In this document: one piece after another, positions 32,008-42,060 of the stretch | Numbering within the stretch: position 1 is the first letter of the stretch | Layout: each line of letters begins with the position of its first letter | Origin: Hanleya hanleyi | Taxonomy: Eukaryota > Mollusca > Polyplacophora > Lepidopleurida > Hanleyidae | Assembly (NCBI GenBank): GCA_036873755.1 | Contig: JAVTVY010033641.1 | Coordinates: 62,001-126,000 of the forward strand | Direction: 5' to 3' | DNA length: 64,000 bases | Program-made: the position numbers and the translations under genes | The notes under the pieces: model-generated | What the model saw: only the letters and a program-made list of their open reading frames with translations | Told to the model about the DNA's origin: nothing | Database searches by the model: none

Positions 32008-33962
32008 ATCATGCCTCATATAATCAAGGTAGAAAATATTGGTTTGTCACTGAATAAGGACAGTTTATCATCCAGAAATCCAATCAACACATGATGATCT
32101 AGGATATATTATTCCATGGTGGTGAAAATTTTGCATTCCCAATGAATTTGCCCATAAAAGTAGATAGCAAAACGATAGTTCAGCACCAGGGTATATAATC
32201 ATATATGGTAATATCCCGCCAGTTAGCATTATTTCCATTAGCATTGTTATCCGAAAGGGAACTGACAAGCTGTGATATATTTTCTTTCCACCTATGACAA
32301 TCACAGACAATAGTTCCATCAACTTATAAAGATATAACTCTATTATCACAAGCACGTAGCAAGTGTCAGATCCGACATTCAATAGTGTTTGTACCTTGTA
32401 GAGAAAAAATGCAGCCTTGCCAATCAGGACATTAGATTCAACGTCGCGTTTAGCAATAGTTCAGATATAAAACGACAATCTGCCAAACATTTATGATCCA
32501 TCACAATTGTTTGTAAGACAAATGTTGTTGATGAAAGAATAATAATTATGCAGATCCTAATATATCATTTAATTATCAAACAAATAATACTTTGAATTAT
32601 AGGCAAACTGGACGGCATAACTTATCAGGTTTCATTTTACATTCTGGTTGATGGTAAGATATTACGGGTCTGAGTTTGCACAGCTCAGTCCTTTGCATTC
32701 TCCACACACACTTGAACAATCCAGGCTCCATAAATCCATAAATGTTTTTATTGTAAAAGCTGCCGTTTAATCGACTGAAAGCATTAAAACTTTGGTTGGT
32801 GATGATATTGACCTGTTAGTTCTGCTCTGTTTTCATGCAGACATGGATGACAATGACATCTACTTTCAGCTTGAGTCAAAAGAGAATGCAAAGAAACGGA
32901 TAGTTTGGAATGTCAAGAAGACAAAGGCTGTGCTGGGAATGTAAGTCTGCACAAATATGCTGTTTCTGCATGCTATTCAGGGCTGTGACACAGTATACTG
33001 ACCATATGGCATTGGCAAATGTGCGGCCGTAAAGAAAACAACGCCTAATGAGCTATTTCGCCTACAACCTGAAGTTTTCAACCAGGCCATTGGGAGTCCC
33101 GATGGAGGTTATCTATTACAGGTGCTTGTGTGTTTATACAATGGTAAACATGACGAAGCAATTGGCTCCATGAGATACAAGCGTTTCTGTGACAAAAAAC
33201 GAACCAGTTAAGTATCAAGGTTCGCGTGTTTAGAGTGGAAAGGGGAAGACCAGCCATTGCAGCCACACGAATGAGGGTGGACGGCTTCTCTCGGTGGAAA
33301 CTGACACTCTTTGAGGTTATCAGGTGCAACTGCAAGAAAGATTGCAGCTGAAGAAGATGCATCTGTAGGAGCATGGCCTATATATTTGAAAATGTAAAAT
33401 GAAACATGGTAAATGGCATGGTAAAACGTCATGGTAGAACATCAAGTTTGCCTATAATCTGGATTATTATTTGCTTGATAATTAGATGATAGGATCTGCA
33501 TAATTATTCTTCTTTCGTCAAAACATATCTGACACACAATTGCGATAGATCATTAATGGTTTGCAGAGCTGTATTTTTCAACGAGGCACATGGTGTGATA
33601 ATAGAGAGATATCTCCATGAGTGGGTTTGTGAAAATATTGTCTTTGACATTTATCGGTTGAAGGAAAATATATCACAGCTTGTCATTTCATTTATTTTGG
33701 GAGAGAATTCATCTTTCAGATGATTATGCTAATGGCAAACAAATGTTAACGGACTGAATATTACCATGTATAATTCATATAGCCTGATGCTGAACTATCA
33801 GTTTGCTATCTACGCTCATGAACAAATCCACCGGGAAGACACATGTTTTCACCATCTTGGCATATTGTACCCTGGGTCATGTATTAATTGGATTTCTGTA
33901 TGATAAACTGTCCTTATTCACGGCAAAAACAATATTCTACCTTGCTTATATGAGGCATAAGG
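32008..33962. mobile_element. DNA transposon with ~500-600-bp terminal inverted repeats
   Basis: Left end 32008-32610 and right end 33440-33962 are reverse complements with moderate divergence. Shared blocks include gatgataaactgtccttattca, gctgaactatc, aaaatatatcacagcttgtca, ggatctgcataattatt and gtttgcctataat. The core (32616-33436) carries a decayed gene. I cannot name the superfamily from the sequence alone. Confidence 0.7.
32795..33360 (+). pseudogene. Decayed PIN-like/Cys-rich transposon-associated protein
   Basis: Broken frames read VGDDIDLLVLLCFHADMDD, then FQLESKENAKKRIVWNVKK, MLFLHAIQGCDTVY, YGIGKCAAVKK, LYNGKHDEAIGSMRYKRFC, and finally EVIRCNCKKDCS. This order matches from memory a family common in invertebrate genomes, with a PIN/FEN-like nuclease block (GDD..LL) and a C-terminal CXC-like cysteine cluster. 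Several stops and frame breaks make it inactive. It lies in the core of the transposon and may be its own gene or passenger. Confidence 0.65.
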
Positions 33963-33970
33963 ACGCACGG

Positions 33971-34159
33971 ACGCACCTACTAGAGTGGATACGTTTATCA
34001 ATCTCCCGCATTACGGACGCACCTACTAGAGTGGATACGTTTATCAATCTCCCGCATTACGGACGCACCTACTAGAGCGGATACGTTTATCAATCTCCCG
34101 CATTACGGACGCACCTACTAGAGTGGATACGTTTATCAATCTCCCGCATTACGGACGCA
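33971..34159. repeat. 46-bp minisatellite, four copies
   Basis: The unit begins acgcacctactagagtgg and ends cccgcattacgg. Copies start at 33971, 34017, 34063 and 34109 and differ by about one base. The array abuts the right end of the transposon. Confidence 0.9.
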
Positions 34160-34934
34160 ACCCAATTGTTTTTCCATAACAATTAACCCCAGTCATTTCA
34201 AGCCTAACTTGAATCAATCTTTGCGATTTGATCGATTTGCCAGACTCATCGATTTTCTCTTCCTCAAACAGACTGTCTCATTCTCAATACAAGGAAGTTA
34301 ACTGTGTGTATATTCCGTCATACGTGGTGACCTATAATATATCGAAATGTATATACCGGTAACGAACGAACGAGGTTCAACTTCATTCCTCAAAGGATCT
34401 TTATCCCTATGGGAGCACTTTCATCCTACAATCATGGAATTGTCAGAATTAGCGACAACTCGGCCTAGGGAGTTCATTCCATGCAACCCACTACAACACA
34501 AGAGGCGGAACAAATTTATTACGGAGAGGTTAGACCGCACGGGTTGGGTTTATGTCATCCGAACGCATGGATTATACAGACCTGAAACGCAAAAAAACTG
34601 TAGCTAAAAGCTAAAATAATAATGAGGGATGGAGATCTCTGTAGTGGAAAAGATAAGTGGCTGGGGTTTAATCAATGTCAGTTAACATCCTGTACCATGT
34701 TTCATATAAGACTAATTATATGTTATTTCTTTCTCAAGTTTTATAAAGAAAGCCGTTTATTCCTTGAAAACCTATTATCCCAATATTTGTAATATTTGAG
34801 GACTGGGCCTTCTTGTATGTTATGTTTATTTAAAGCACACCACCGCGAAATATCCCTTCAAGGAGAGGTAGGTGACGATGTCGACGATATCAGCCGGAAA
34901 GTTCATGTGCAACTGGAATAATCTATTTCAAATA
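34160..34934. other. Non-coding, nothing recognised
   Basis: No supported gene or repeat. Confidence 0.4.
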
Positions 34935-35515
34935 CAAGCTTCTAATCCGTCATTCAATATTCAGTCATAGTCCATTAAAGAATTTCCGAGTCCGTAATCC
35001 AAAGACTAGACCTAGTAGTTCTCTCCCCGCTAAAGGGGGTCCTCCTTTAGCTGGGGAGAACTAGTAGGTCTATCCAAAGACCTAATTTATACAATAACAT
35101 AAGCACCAAATTAAAAGGATAATTCATAAAATACATAAAACTAGGCTAATTTCCTTCAAGACAGAAGCGGTCAACAGTTTTCAATGATGCCTGCAAAAAT
35201 ATCAAATCCGTATCGCTGATCAGTATTCTTAATCCATATGATAAAGTCGTTATCTATAGTATGATGTATTTCAGTCACGCTTTGATTGTTACTCTTCATA
35301 TGAACACTATGGGGATCTTGAAAGACTTGAGATAATACGGCCCCTATAGCCCCGGTTAAGCGAAATTAGACAAGTTACGAAACGTACCGTCATAGATCTT
35401 GCACGCTACGCTCGTATTTTGCTATCAGCATGCGATATGTATAGCCAAATTTTGAGAAACTTTGAATGGAGGCGCTTGATGATATAGCTCTGTTTTATAA
35501 GTTTCTGCAATAATC
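34935..35515 (-). pseudogene. Penelope-type 3' fragment
   Basis: A diverged copy of the element tail seen at 9375 and 10230 (tacaagcttctaatccgtc), with the last ~45 codons of the RT C-terminus (KRLHSKFL region, about 35440-35500) and several lesions. A 65-bp hairpin is inserted at 35007. Confidence 0.75.
35007..35071. mobile_element. 65-bp hairpin insertion with 10-bp duplication
   Basis: TAGACCTAGTAGTTCTC and its complement form an almost complete stem. ATCCAAAGAC lies on both sides (34997-35006 and 35072-35081) and occurs only once in the other copies of this Penelope tail, so this is a clean insertion of a very short foldback. Confidence 0.85.
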
Positions 35516-36320
35516 CTCAGCTCCTTTGAGATTGATAATCGACTGTGTTACCACAGAAGACTTAAACGAAGACCATGAAACAAACCCCTCCAAATTTCAA
35601 AATGGAAATCTGACCATCTAGATATATAGATGTAGATACATCAGGTCGATCAATCCACACGAAGTTCTCAATTTTAACCCTTACAGGGCTGGCCGGGGGA
35701 GGGGGCATTATCTTGCATATCGCTCCAAGTTATATGGCCCCTACCAAGGTCTCTGTGCAATCTCCAGAACGACAAAAAAATGAGACCTGACCCTCCGTAA
35801 ATTTGTAGTTTATCTTTTTGGGGTTAATTTGAGCCTATTTGCATTCCCCCGAGCATAGAATCATGGAAGAATTCAAAATGACGGCCATGTAGGGTACCAG
35901 AAAATGAAGTTTTCGTCAATTATCTTCAAAATTACTGCTTTTCCGTGAGGTTTTAGTGGACAAAAACTATTTTATTTCAAATCAGATTAATATTTACTAA
36001 TTTATCATGCATTTTTGTGGAGAAATTACATAAATAAACAATTCGAAAAATCTAGGGTTAAATGCAGATATTCATGAATCAGATGGTACTTTAATCAACA
36101 TCCGAATACTGACAATTATAATATAATTAAACGGATTGATCATACGTAAGGAACACAGTTATAAACGTCACAAAATGTCTGTGTAGATAACTGAAGAATA
36201 ACGCATGGGAATGTCAGAAAGTACACGTGGATGAAAAGAAATAAGAAAGCAAGACTATATTCTTTTTAACTGGTAAAGACATATTTAACATAATAACCAA
36301 AGTCGCATTATGGCCGTAAG
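35516..36320. other. Non-coding, nothing recognised
   Basis: AT-rich sequence with no gene. Confidence 0.4.
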
Positions 36321-36329
36321 ATGGGGTGG

Positions 36330-36600
36330 TAAATCGATAATTTGAGGCGTTGAGGTGTTGAGATGAGCTGCGGCAGGTGTTAAAGCGTCACGACGGGCGT
36401 CGACAGACGTTAATGCGTTGAGACGGGTGTCCACAAGCGTTACTGCGTTTCAACGAATTAGTGTCCATTCAATGGGATATCATGTGACCATTTAGAACAA
36501 CCAGAGCGTCTGATGTCTCTCTGTTTGTGGGCGTTGAGGAGTGAAGACTGGCGTTGGCGGGCGTTAGTTTGTTAGGTCCATAAAAGCAATCCCATCCGAA
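36330..36600 (+). promoter_or_regulatory. GGCGTT repeat module with TATA-like box
   Basis: Repeated (g)gcgttga/cgggcgt motifs, then ccataaaagc (about 36578-36587) some 28 bp before an ATG at 36615. The same arrangement precedes the genes at 39911, 40320 and 52352, so this is a diverged version of the family promoter. Confidence 0.5.
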
Positions 36601-36614
36601 AACTCTACATCAAA

Positions 36615-37020
36615 ATGGCTTGTCGTTGCCTTGTGTGCGGATCTTCACCGGACGGTACGATATCATGCGACAACAGAAGTAAATACATGGATACTCGAAA
36701 TCCGATGTAGATTGAGAGATTCCTACACGATGATTCCGATAGCCTTCCGACAGATACTAAGAGTCTACCTGCTGATACTGAAAAAGCTCGTTCGTTGATG
36801 CGGAGAGGTGGTCCCAAGGTAACCCGACTGAGGAAGAAAAGGAACCCACTTTTGAGATCGTATTTTAACAGCGGTTATAACTACACATGTTCCGGCCACC
36901 GAGAAGGTCAGACAGGATAAATCACAACAGGCGTACATCACCATGCTCCTCGATCCGTATCTGAAAAACATCCATGGTGATCTATAAACAGTTTAGCCTA
37001 CTGTCGAAAATGGAACGAGC
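36615..37020 (+). pseudogene. Diverged copy of the 191-aa zinc-finger/helical protein
   Basis: MACRCLVCGSS (C5/C8 kept) followed by a stop after about 31 codons. Then comes an SLPTDTKSLPADTEKA stretch like the TDTE-rich linker of the 191-aa protein. Finally MVIYKQFSLLSKM (about 36974) matches its MAIYEQYTLLPLEM. Order and spacing fit one decayed gene. Confidence 0.55.
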
Positions 37021-37620
37021 CATGTGTCAAATGAATGAAACAGTAAAATATCGCGCTCCAGCGGGATATCACGAGACAATACAAGACGCCTTCGACTGTA
37101 CCAGCCCCACTATCAACTTACAACTTTTATCTGCCCCATCGCCGCCGATGCCAAGCGTACCACCAACAGCCCCTCAGCGGGTAGCAGACGAAATCATGAA
37201 GAGCATACCCGCCTCGTTCCAGAGGAGAGGTGGCTTGTTGCTAGTACGCTTGAAAGTCAATCCTCGAACGGTAAAGGTGAACCCCTGGTCCAGAAATAGT
37301 GGTCTTAAGCATCGACATTGTGGATTTTCGCCATTCACGACTCCGACCGGAGGCAAGACGACGGAAGCGTCATCGTCATGTTTTACCTCACACTGCCTAG
37401 GTGTAGCTCAGTCAAGCTATTCCCGGACAACATCTTAGCCCATTACAGCAGGCAACTGCTGCATGCCTTACACCGGCCTGGACGATGTGAATGTGACCTG
37501 GTGGATATTCAGTAACCTTCATATTCCCTGAAGGGCAGTAATAACACCTCCGAAACCCCCACGGACGAAACCCCCACCTATCGTCAATGAGGTGGACATG
37601 ACGTACAACGAACGCAAACA
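37021..37620 (+). pseudogene. Degenerate coding-like stretch, family unknown
   Basis: Open frames change repeatedly. SIPASFQRRGGLLLVRLKVNP (about 37200) and a proline-rich PPKPPRTKPPP segment (about 37545) look protein-like, but I cannot assign them. It could be another gene of the Polinton-like cluster, since it lies between two of its members. Confidence 0.35.
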
Positions 37621-37734
37621 AAAGTTCCAGTTGGTCATGGGGAGTACATGAGCTTTAGCGTGAGCTCGATTTTTCACCATATCGGGGATATCAGTTAAAC
37701 GCAACATATACAGGTGAGTAGTATATATAACTTC

Positions 37735-37920
37735 AAGAGTTCCGGAGCTCCGAGCTCCAAGAGCTCCGGGCTCCAAGAGCTCTAGAGCTCCAAGAGCTCT
37801 GGAGCTCCTAGAGCTCCGCCCCACGGGAGCTAAAGAGCTCCGAGCTCCGAGAGCTCTGAAGCTCCAAGAGCTCCGCCCCACGGGAGCTACCACCACCACC
37901 ACCACCACCACCACCGAGCG
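37735..37920. repeat. GAGCTC-rich block and (CCA)n
   Basis: The same block seen at the palindrome centres, here followed directly by the ATPase promoter. In this locus it is not the centre of a palindrome. Confidence 0.8.
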
Positions 37921-37948
37921 TTGCCATCCCCGAGCTCGGAGCTCTTGC

Positions 37949-37955
37949 ATATAAA
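37949..37955 (+). promoter_or_regulatory. TATA box of the ATPase gene
   Basis: CATATAAA about 60 bp before the ATG at 38014. Confidence 0.55.
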
Positions 37956-38013
37956 CACGACATGCATATGTGAAAGCTTCATTATACGCCTGGTTTCCAT
38001 GTAGACGAGAGCC

Positions 38014-39318
38014 ATGGTTTACGCATGTCACTTGTGTTCCAAGTCATTTTCCACGCCATTTAATCTACGTAGACATTTGCTTTCCATACATAATAATCGT
38101 ATACAGCGAAGCCATTTCACGGAACGGAGTCCCTATAACGCGCAAATTCAAAGTACGCGCGAAGAACGATCAACACCTACGTCACACACGAGAGTAGTAG
38201 AGCATCCCTATACGATGACGGTGAGCGGTCCTACGGGGTGTGGAAAGACGTCCTGGGTGATGAAGTTCTTAGAGGATGGGCCCATCCGTTATACACGCGT
38301 TGTATGGTGTTATAGCCAGTGGCAGCCCGCCTACGAAACTACAAGGTTACAGAATGTGAGTTTCGTCCCAGGAATTCCTCACAGCATAGACGAACCGTAT
38401 TACTTTGACTCCGAGCAGACCAACGTGGTAGAGCTAGATGATCTGATGAGTGCGGCCAAGGACAATTCGAAAATCGCCGAACTATTTACCAAAGGGCCCC
38501 ATCATCGAAATCTGTCCGTCATCTATTTGACTCAGAATCTCTTTCCTCAAGCGAAGGCGTCCAGAGATATTGCCTTGAACTGCCAATACTTTGTGTTGTT
38601 CTCCAATGGCATCGGCAGAGCACAAATCCGTGTGGTTGGTAGTCGAATTTATCCTCAAAACATCGACCATTTCAGGCAGGCGTTTCAAAGAGCGACAAGT
38701 CGTCCGTACGGCTACCTGTTCGTAGATTTAACAGCCCATACTCCCGAAGATCGTCGGCTGATGACCCACCTGTTACCCGGCGAGGCATCACCACAGCCCC
38801 TACACCATCCACCGAGTCCACATCTGCCAGAGCAGCAGCAGCAACCCGCCCCCATAAAGCGGGTCCCCTTCATACCATTAGTCTCGGAATATCACCCAAC
38901 CGTGAAGGACCAACCCAAAGCCGTACAAGGGAATGAACATAACTCGAGGCTATGGAAGGATTTGTTCAAAGAAAGTATGGACGCCGAGATGGGTAAGATG
39001 TTGGAGGCCACAGGAAACAAGTTTCAACACGAAGGGTATTCGAAAGAGGAAGCCACAATGTTAGCCCATAACAGATTGGCACCCAGACTACGACGGGTTT
39101 TACGTCAGCAGTATGCCGACTTGCTGACCCTTATAAAATTGCTGGACAGGGACCCGGTCCATATGGAAATCGAAAGAACAGCGTCGATGTTGAAAACCTC
39201 GGGCATGAACTGGAAAGCGGCATATGTCAGAGCAATAGCACAAAAGAAACATTTGTTCGAACGCATCATTAAGATCAAATGCGTACCACACGGCACCCGT
39301 CCCCTCATTTCACCATGA
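38014..39318 (+). CDS. Zinc-finger A32/FtsK-type packaging ATPase
   Basis: This 434-aa protein has an N-terminal C2H2 finger (C5, C8, H21, H26), a variable linker to about residue 62, then a P-loop ATPase. Walker A is SGPTGCGKTS (71-80). Walker B is NVVELDD (about 137-143), with an odd glutamate in the usually hydrophobic strand (the copy at 50903 has V). A HHRNLSVIYLTQNLF sensor-like block follows, then RPYGYLFVDL. These are typical of genome-packaging ATPases of Polinton/adintovirus-type elements, which drive DNA into a capsid. The C-terminal ~105 residues form a helical domain ending LFERIIK. The TGA overlaps the next ATG (ATGA at 39315). The start is supported by the TATA box and by the finger matching its paralogues. 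Confidence 0.8.
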   Translation: MVYACHLCSKSFSTPFNLRRHLLSIHNNRIQRSHFTERSPYNAQIQSTREERSTPTSHTRVVEHPYTMTVSGPTGCGKTSWVMKFLEDGPIRYTRVVWCYSQWQPAYETTRLQNVSFVPGIPHSIDEPYYFDSEQTNVVELDDLMSAAKDNSKIAELFTKGPHHRNLSVIYLTQNLFPQAKASRDIALNCQYFVLFSNGIGRAQIRVVGSRIYPQNIDHFRQAFQRATSRPYGYLFVDLTAHTPEDRRLMTHLLPGEASPQPLHHPPSPHLPEQQQQPAPIKRVPFIPLVSEYHPTVKDQPKAVQGNEHNSRLWKDLFKESMDAEMGKMLEATGNKFQHEGYSKEEATMLAHNRLAPRLRRVLRQQYADLLTLIKLLDRDPVHMEIERTASMLKTSGMNWKAAYVRAIAQKKHLFERIIKIKCVPHGTRPLISP

Positions 39319-39680
39319 GCACTGCAGAGTCCAACTTGTTTGAACCCGACAACGACGATATTCTAGCCGAAGCGTTACATCAAGCCAATGCCGATGCTAT
39401 TATTGATGCAGCGCAAGGTGGGATCAGCGACCAACGCATGCGTTCTCATCTTACCACGCTCATAGATGACATCCAATGGATGACACGCGTATGTCTTCTG
39501 CTGCATAAGAAACAGATAGTACCCAATGAGGATACCAACACAACTACCCGTGCCCAGAATCTGCTGACCCTGCATCAGGCATTTCAAACCTTAATGGAGA
39601 CCCAGCTGGAGATGGGAAATTATCTTCTTCAACCTCCAACACCAACGTTCAGTGATGATCGACAATGCATAACGCTTTGA
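39315..39680 (+). CDS. 121-aa hypothetical protein overlapping the ATPase stop
   Basis: Starts MSTAESNLFEPDNDD and is largely helical and acidic at the N-terminus (residues 1-30), with a leucine-rich second half. There is no finger, signal peptide or membrane segment, and I do not recognise the family. Its ATG overlaps the ATPase stop by ATGA, and no TATA box lies directly before it. If used, it would need reinitiation or a separate transcript. It is absent between the two genes of palindrome 3, where the ATPase ends in KRR and the next promoter follows at once. Confidence 0.5.
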   Translation: MSTAESNLFEPDNDDILAEALHQANADAIIDAAQGGISDQRMRSHLTTLIDDIQWMTRVCLLLHKKQIVPNEDTNTTTRAQNLLTLHQAFQTLMETQLEMGNYLLQPPTPTFSDDRQCITL

Positions 39681-39689
39681 GATAGGTAT

Positions 39690-39910
39690 GAAAACGGGCA
39701 TTAAGACGGGCGTTAAGGCGTTGAGGCGGGCGTTGACGGGCGTCACTGCATTTCGATGAATTAGTGTCTAGAAAAATGAGAGCTTCTGAGCTAGTTCCCC
39801 AGGGCGTTGAAGCGTTAAGCTAGGCGTTGACTGGCGTTACTGTCTGTAAAAGCAAGTGTATTCCCAAAACACGCACAGTCGACGTTCCATTCAGCAGACA
39901 CTTTACAACA
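39690..39910 (+). promoter_or_regulatory. GGCGTT repeat promoter module
   Basis: gacgggcgtt/ggcgttgag repeats, then ggcgttactgtctgtaaaagcaag (TATA degraded to TGTAAAA, about 39842-39850), then cgcacagtcgacgttc before the ATG at 39911. The layout equals the promoters at 40265 and 52297. Confidence 0.6.
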
Positions 39911-40231
39911 ATGTTCACGTGTACGACTTGCTCGAAGCCCTTTCATCGCCTGGACAGTGTACGTCGTAACACACGTACACGCCATGAAGTTCCCATGGGA
40001 ATGCATCCTCGAATGGAAGAACCCATGGAGGTCGAGCCGCCGCCCCGAATTGAAGAGCCGATGGTGATTCATCCCTGTGTCCAGGAGCCCTTACATCTCC
40101 CTTCCCTACATCTTCGAATGGAAGAACCCATGGAGGTCGATCCGCCGTCCCGAATTGAAGAGACGATGGTGATTCATCCCAGTGTCGAAGAGGCCTTCTA
40201 TCTCCTTTCCCTGCATTCTCGAGAGCGTTGA
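39911..40231 (+). CDS. 106-aa zinc-finger-like repeat protein, finger broken
   Basis: Begins MFTCTTCSKPF like the protein at 5319-6305 (C4/C7), but the first zinc-binding histidine is asparagine (RRN at about 18-20), so the finger probably cannot fold. The rest is two ~36-residue repeats of the type RMEEPMEV(E/D)PP.RIEE.MVIHP. It may be a decayed start of the PolB-N protein joined to a repeat. Function unknown. Confidence 0.5.
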   Translation: MFTCTTCSKPFHRLDSVRRNTRTRHEVPMGMHPRMEEPMEVEPPPRIEEPMVIHPCVQEPLHLPSLHLRMEEPMEVDPPSRIEETMVIHPSVEEAFYLLSLHSRER

Positions 40232-40264
40232 AGCGCTAAGCTAAGCGTTGACGGGCGTTACTGT

Positions 40265-40272
40265 CTATAAAA
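40265..40272 (+). promoter_or_regulatory. TATA box CTATAAAA
   Basis: In the gggcgttactgtctataaaa context, 48 bp before the ATG at 40320. The context is nearly identical to 52297-52304. Confidence 0.65.
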
Positions 40273-40319
40273 ACAAGTGTATTCCCCAAAACACGCACAG
40301 TCGACGTTCAACCGTTAAC

Positions 40320-40819
40320 ATGGCTTATACTTGCTTTGAGTGCGAACGCAAGTTCACCAGACTCCGAGGAGCCCACTGAGGAAGCTGATGAGAGTGTATC
40401 GACTCATACCGAAACCGAGATTGCTGACTGATACGGAGAGCTTGACCTCAGATAGTCAGCCTACATCCCAGGAAAGTGAGGCAGAACCTACCTTCTGGGA
40501 TAGTATTGTGCATGAAGCTATTCGTAGTTATGCTGCGGTAATCGAAGACGGTGGACAGGATAACTTACAAGAGGCGTACACCGAAATGCGGCCCTGCATC
40601 AGGAAAACAGCCATGGCCATCTATAAACGGTATAGCCTGCTGCCCCTTGAAATGTAAGGCGACCCCACGCACAGATACATCATGAAGACCAAGCGTCACT
40701 TGGAAGAGGATATGGGGCTACCACCCACCGAGGCCCTGGAAAATGCGATCAGAATGCGCAAACAACTGTTTCAAGGCATGCTGCCCGAACAATATCCTGA
40801 ACTGCCCGACGTGGACTAG
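40320..40819 (+). pseudogene. Broken copy of the 191-aa zinc-finger/helical protein
   Basis: Starts MAYTCFECERKFTR. A deletion then removes the second half of the finger and shifts the frame. A further stop lies in the TDTE linker. The helical domain is well kept (SYAAVIEDGGQDNLQEAY, RIRKTAMAIY-like) until an AAA-to-TAA change at about 40655. The remaining frame runs to the family stop at 40817. It cannot give the full protein. Confidence 0.8.
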
Positions 40820-41000
40820 AACAAAAGGATTGAACTTTCTGAAATGACGACTTCTGATTGGACAGCCGAGAATACATCTAACGGGCAAGAACGAATATGA
40901 CAGATACAAATGGTGGCATCTGATTGGACAAGAGACTTCTTGAATTGTAAACATACCCAACGCGGCTCCCCCAGCATGGGTATGTTATCATAGAGGGGAG

Positions 41001-41006
41001 AATAAA
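41001..41006 (+). terminator. Polyadenylation signal AATAAA
   Basis: Lies at the end of the shared 3' module (40830-41000, with tctgattggac motifs), followed by a (GTT)n tract. Confidence 0.6.
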
Positions 41007-41024
41007 ATGATTGATCTCTCATCC

Positions 41025-41230
41025 TTGTTGTTGTTGTTGTTGTTCTCTCATCTTTGTTGTTCTCTCTCCGGTCTATATCATGGCGTCAAGGCGTTATGAT
41101 AGGGCGTACGACGGTCATTGACGGGCGTCACTGAATTTCCAATGATTTAGTGTCTAGAAAAATCAGAGCTTTTGGGCTAATTCACAAGGGCGTTGAAGCG
41201 TTGAGCTTGGCGTTGGGTGATATATTATCA
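41025..41230. repeat. (GTT)n tract and GGCGTT repeats
   Basis: Same order as 53140-53340 and, in complement, 48490-48710. This is the outer edge of the gene cluster. Confidence 0.65.
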
Positions 41231-41305
41231 GGGTACTGTGTTCATAGTACATGTACATTGGCAGAGTACATGAACAGATTACATGTACAGGCACATAGTA
41301 CAGGG

Positions 41306-41365
41306 TGAGTGAGTGAATAGAATTTAACGTCGCATTCCGCAATATTTCAGGTATATAGCGACATG
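41306..41365 (-). mobile_element. SINE tail fragment
   Basis: On the minus strand: aatattgcggaatgcgacgttaaat followed by tcactcactcac, as in mollusc SINE tails. Confidence 0.6.
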
Positions 41366-41419
41366 GACAGAGTGTAAATACATGTACAAGCAACATGGAC
41401 AGATTACATGTACAGGCCC

Positions 41420-42060
41420 ATGGACATTTTTGTATAATACAGCACAGATTTGATATAACACAGGACAGATATGGTACAATACAGCACAGATTTGATATAA
41501 TACATGACAGATATTGTATAATACATGACAGGTATGGTAAACACAGAACAGATATGGTAAACACAGGAGAGATATGGTATAATACAGCACATATTTGATA
41601 TAACACAGAACAGATATGCTAAAACGCAGGACAAATATGGTAAACACAGGACAGATATGGCATAACACAGGAGAGATATGGTATAATATATGAGAGATAT
41701 GGTAAACACAGGACAGATATGGTACAATACAGCACAGATTTGATATAATACATGACCGATATTGTATAATGCATGACAGATATGGTATACACAGGACAGA
41801 TATGGTACAATACAGCACAGATTTGATATAATACATGACAGATATTGTATAATACATGACAGGTATGGTAAACACAGAACAGAATTGGTAAACACACGTA
41901 TGGTACAATACAGCACATATTTGATATAACACCGGACAGATATGGTACAATACAGGACAAATATGGTACACACAGGACAAATATGGTGTAAAACAGGAAA
42001 AATATTGTAAACACAGGACAGATATGGTATAACACAGCACAGATATGGTATATAGCGAAT
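41420..42060. repeat. Minisatellite of ~20-bp acacaggacagatatggta units
   Basis: About 30 diverged units (acaggacagatatggta, acagcacagatttgata, acatgacagatattgta types) with higher-order repetition of groups of units. All long frames across it are artefacts. Confidence 0.9.

Noticed and set aside
33971..34159. CRISPR-like array
   Set aside because: Head-to-tail 46-bp copies without spacers in a eukaryotic context; it is a minisatellite. The same applies to the ~152-bp arm units.
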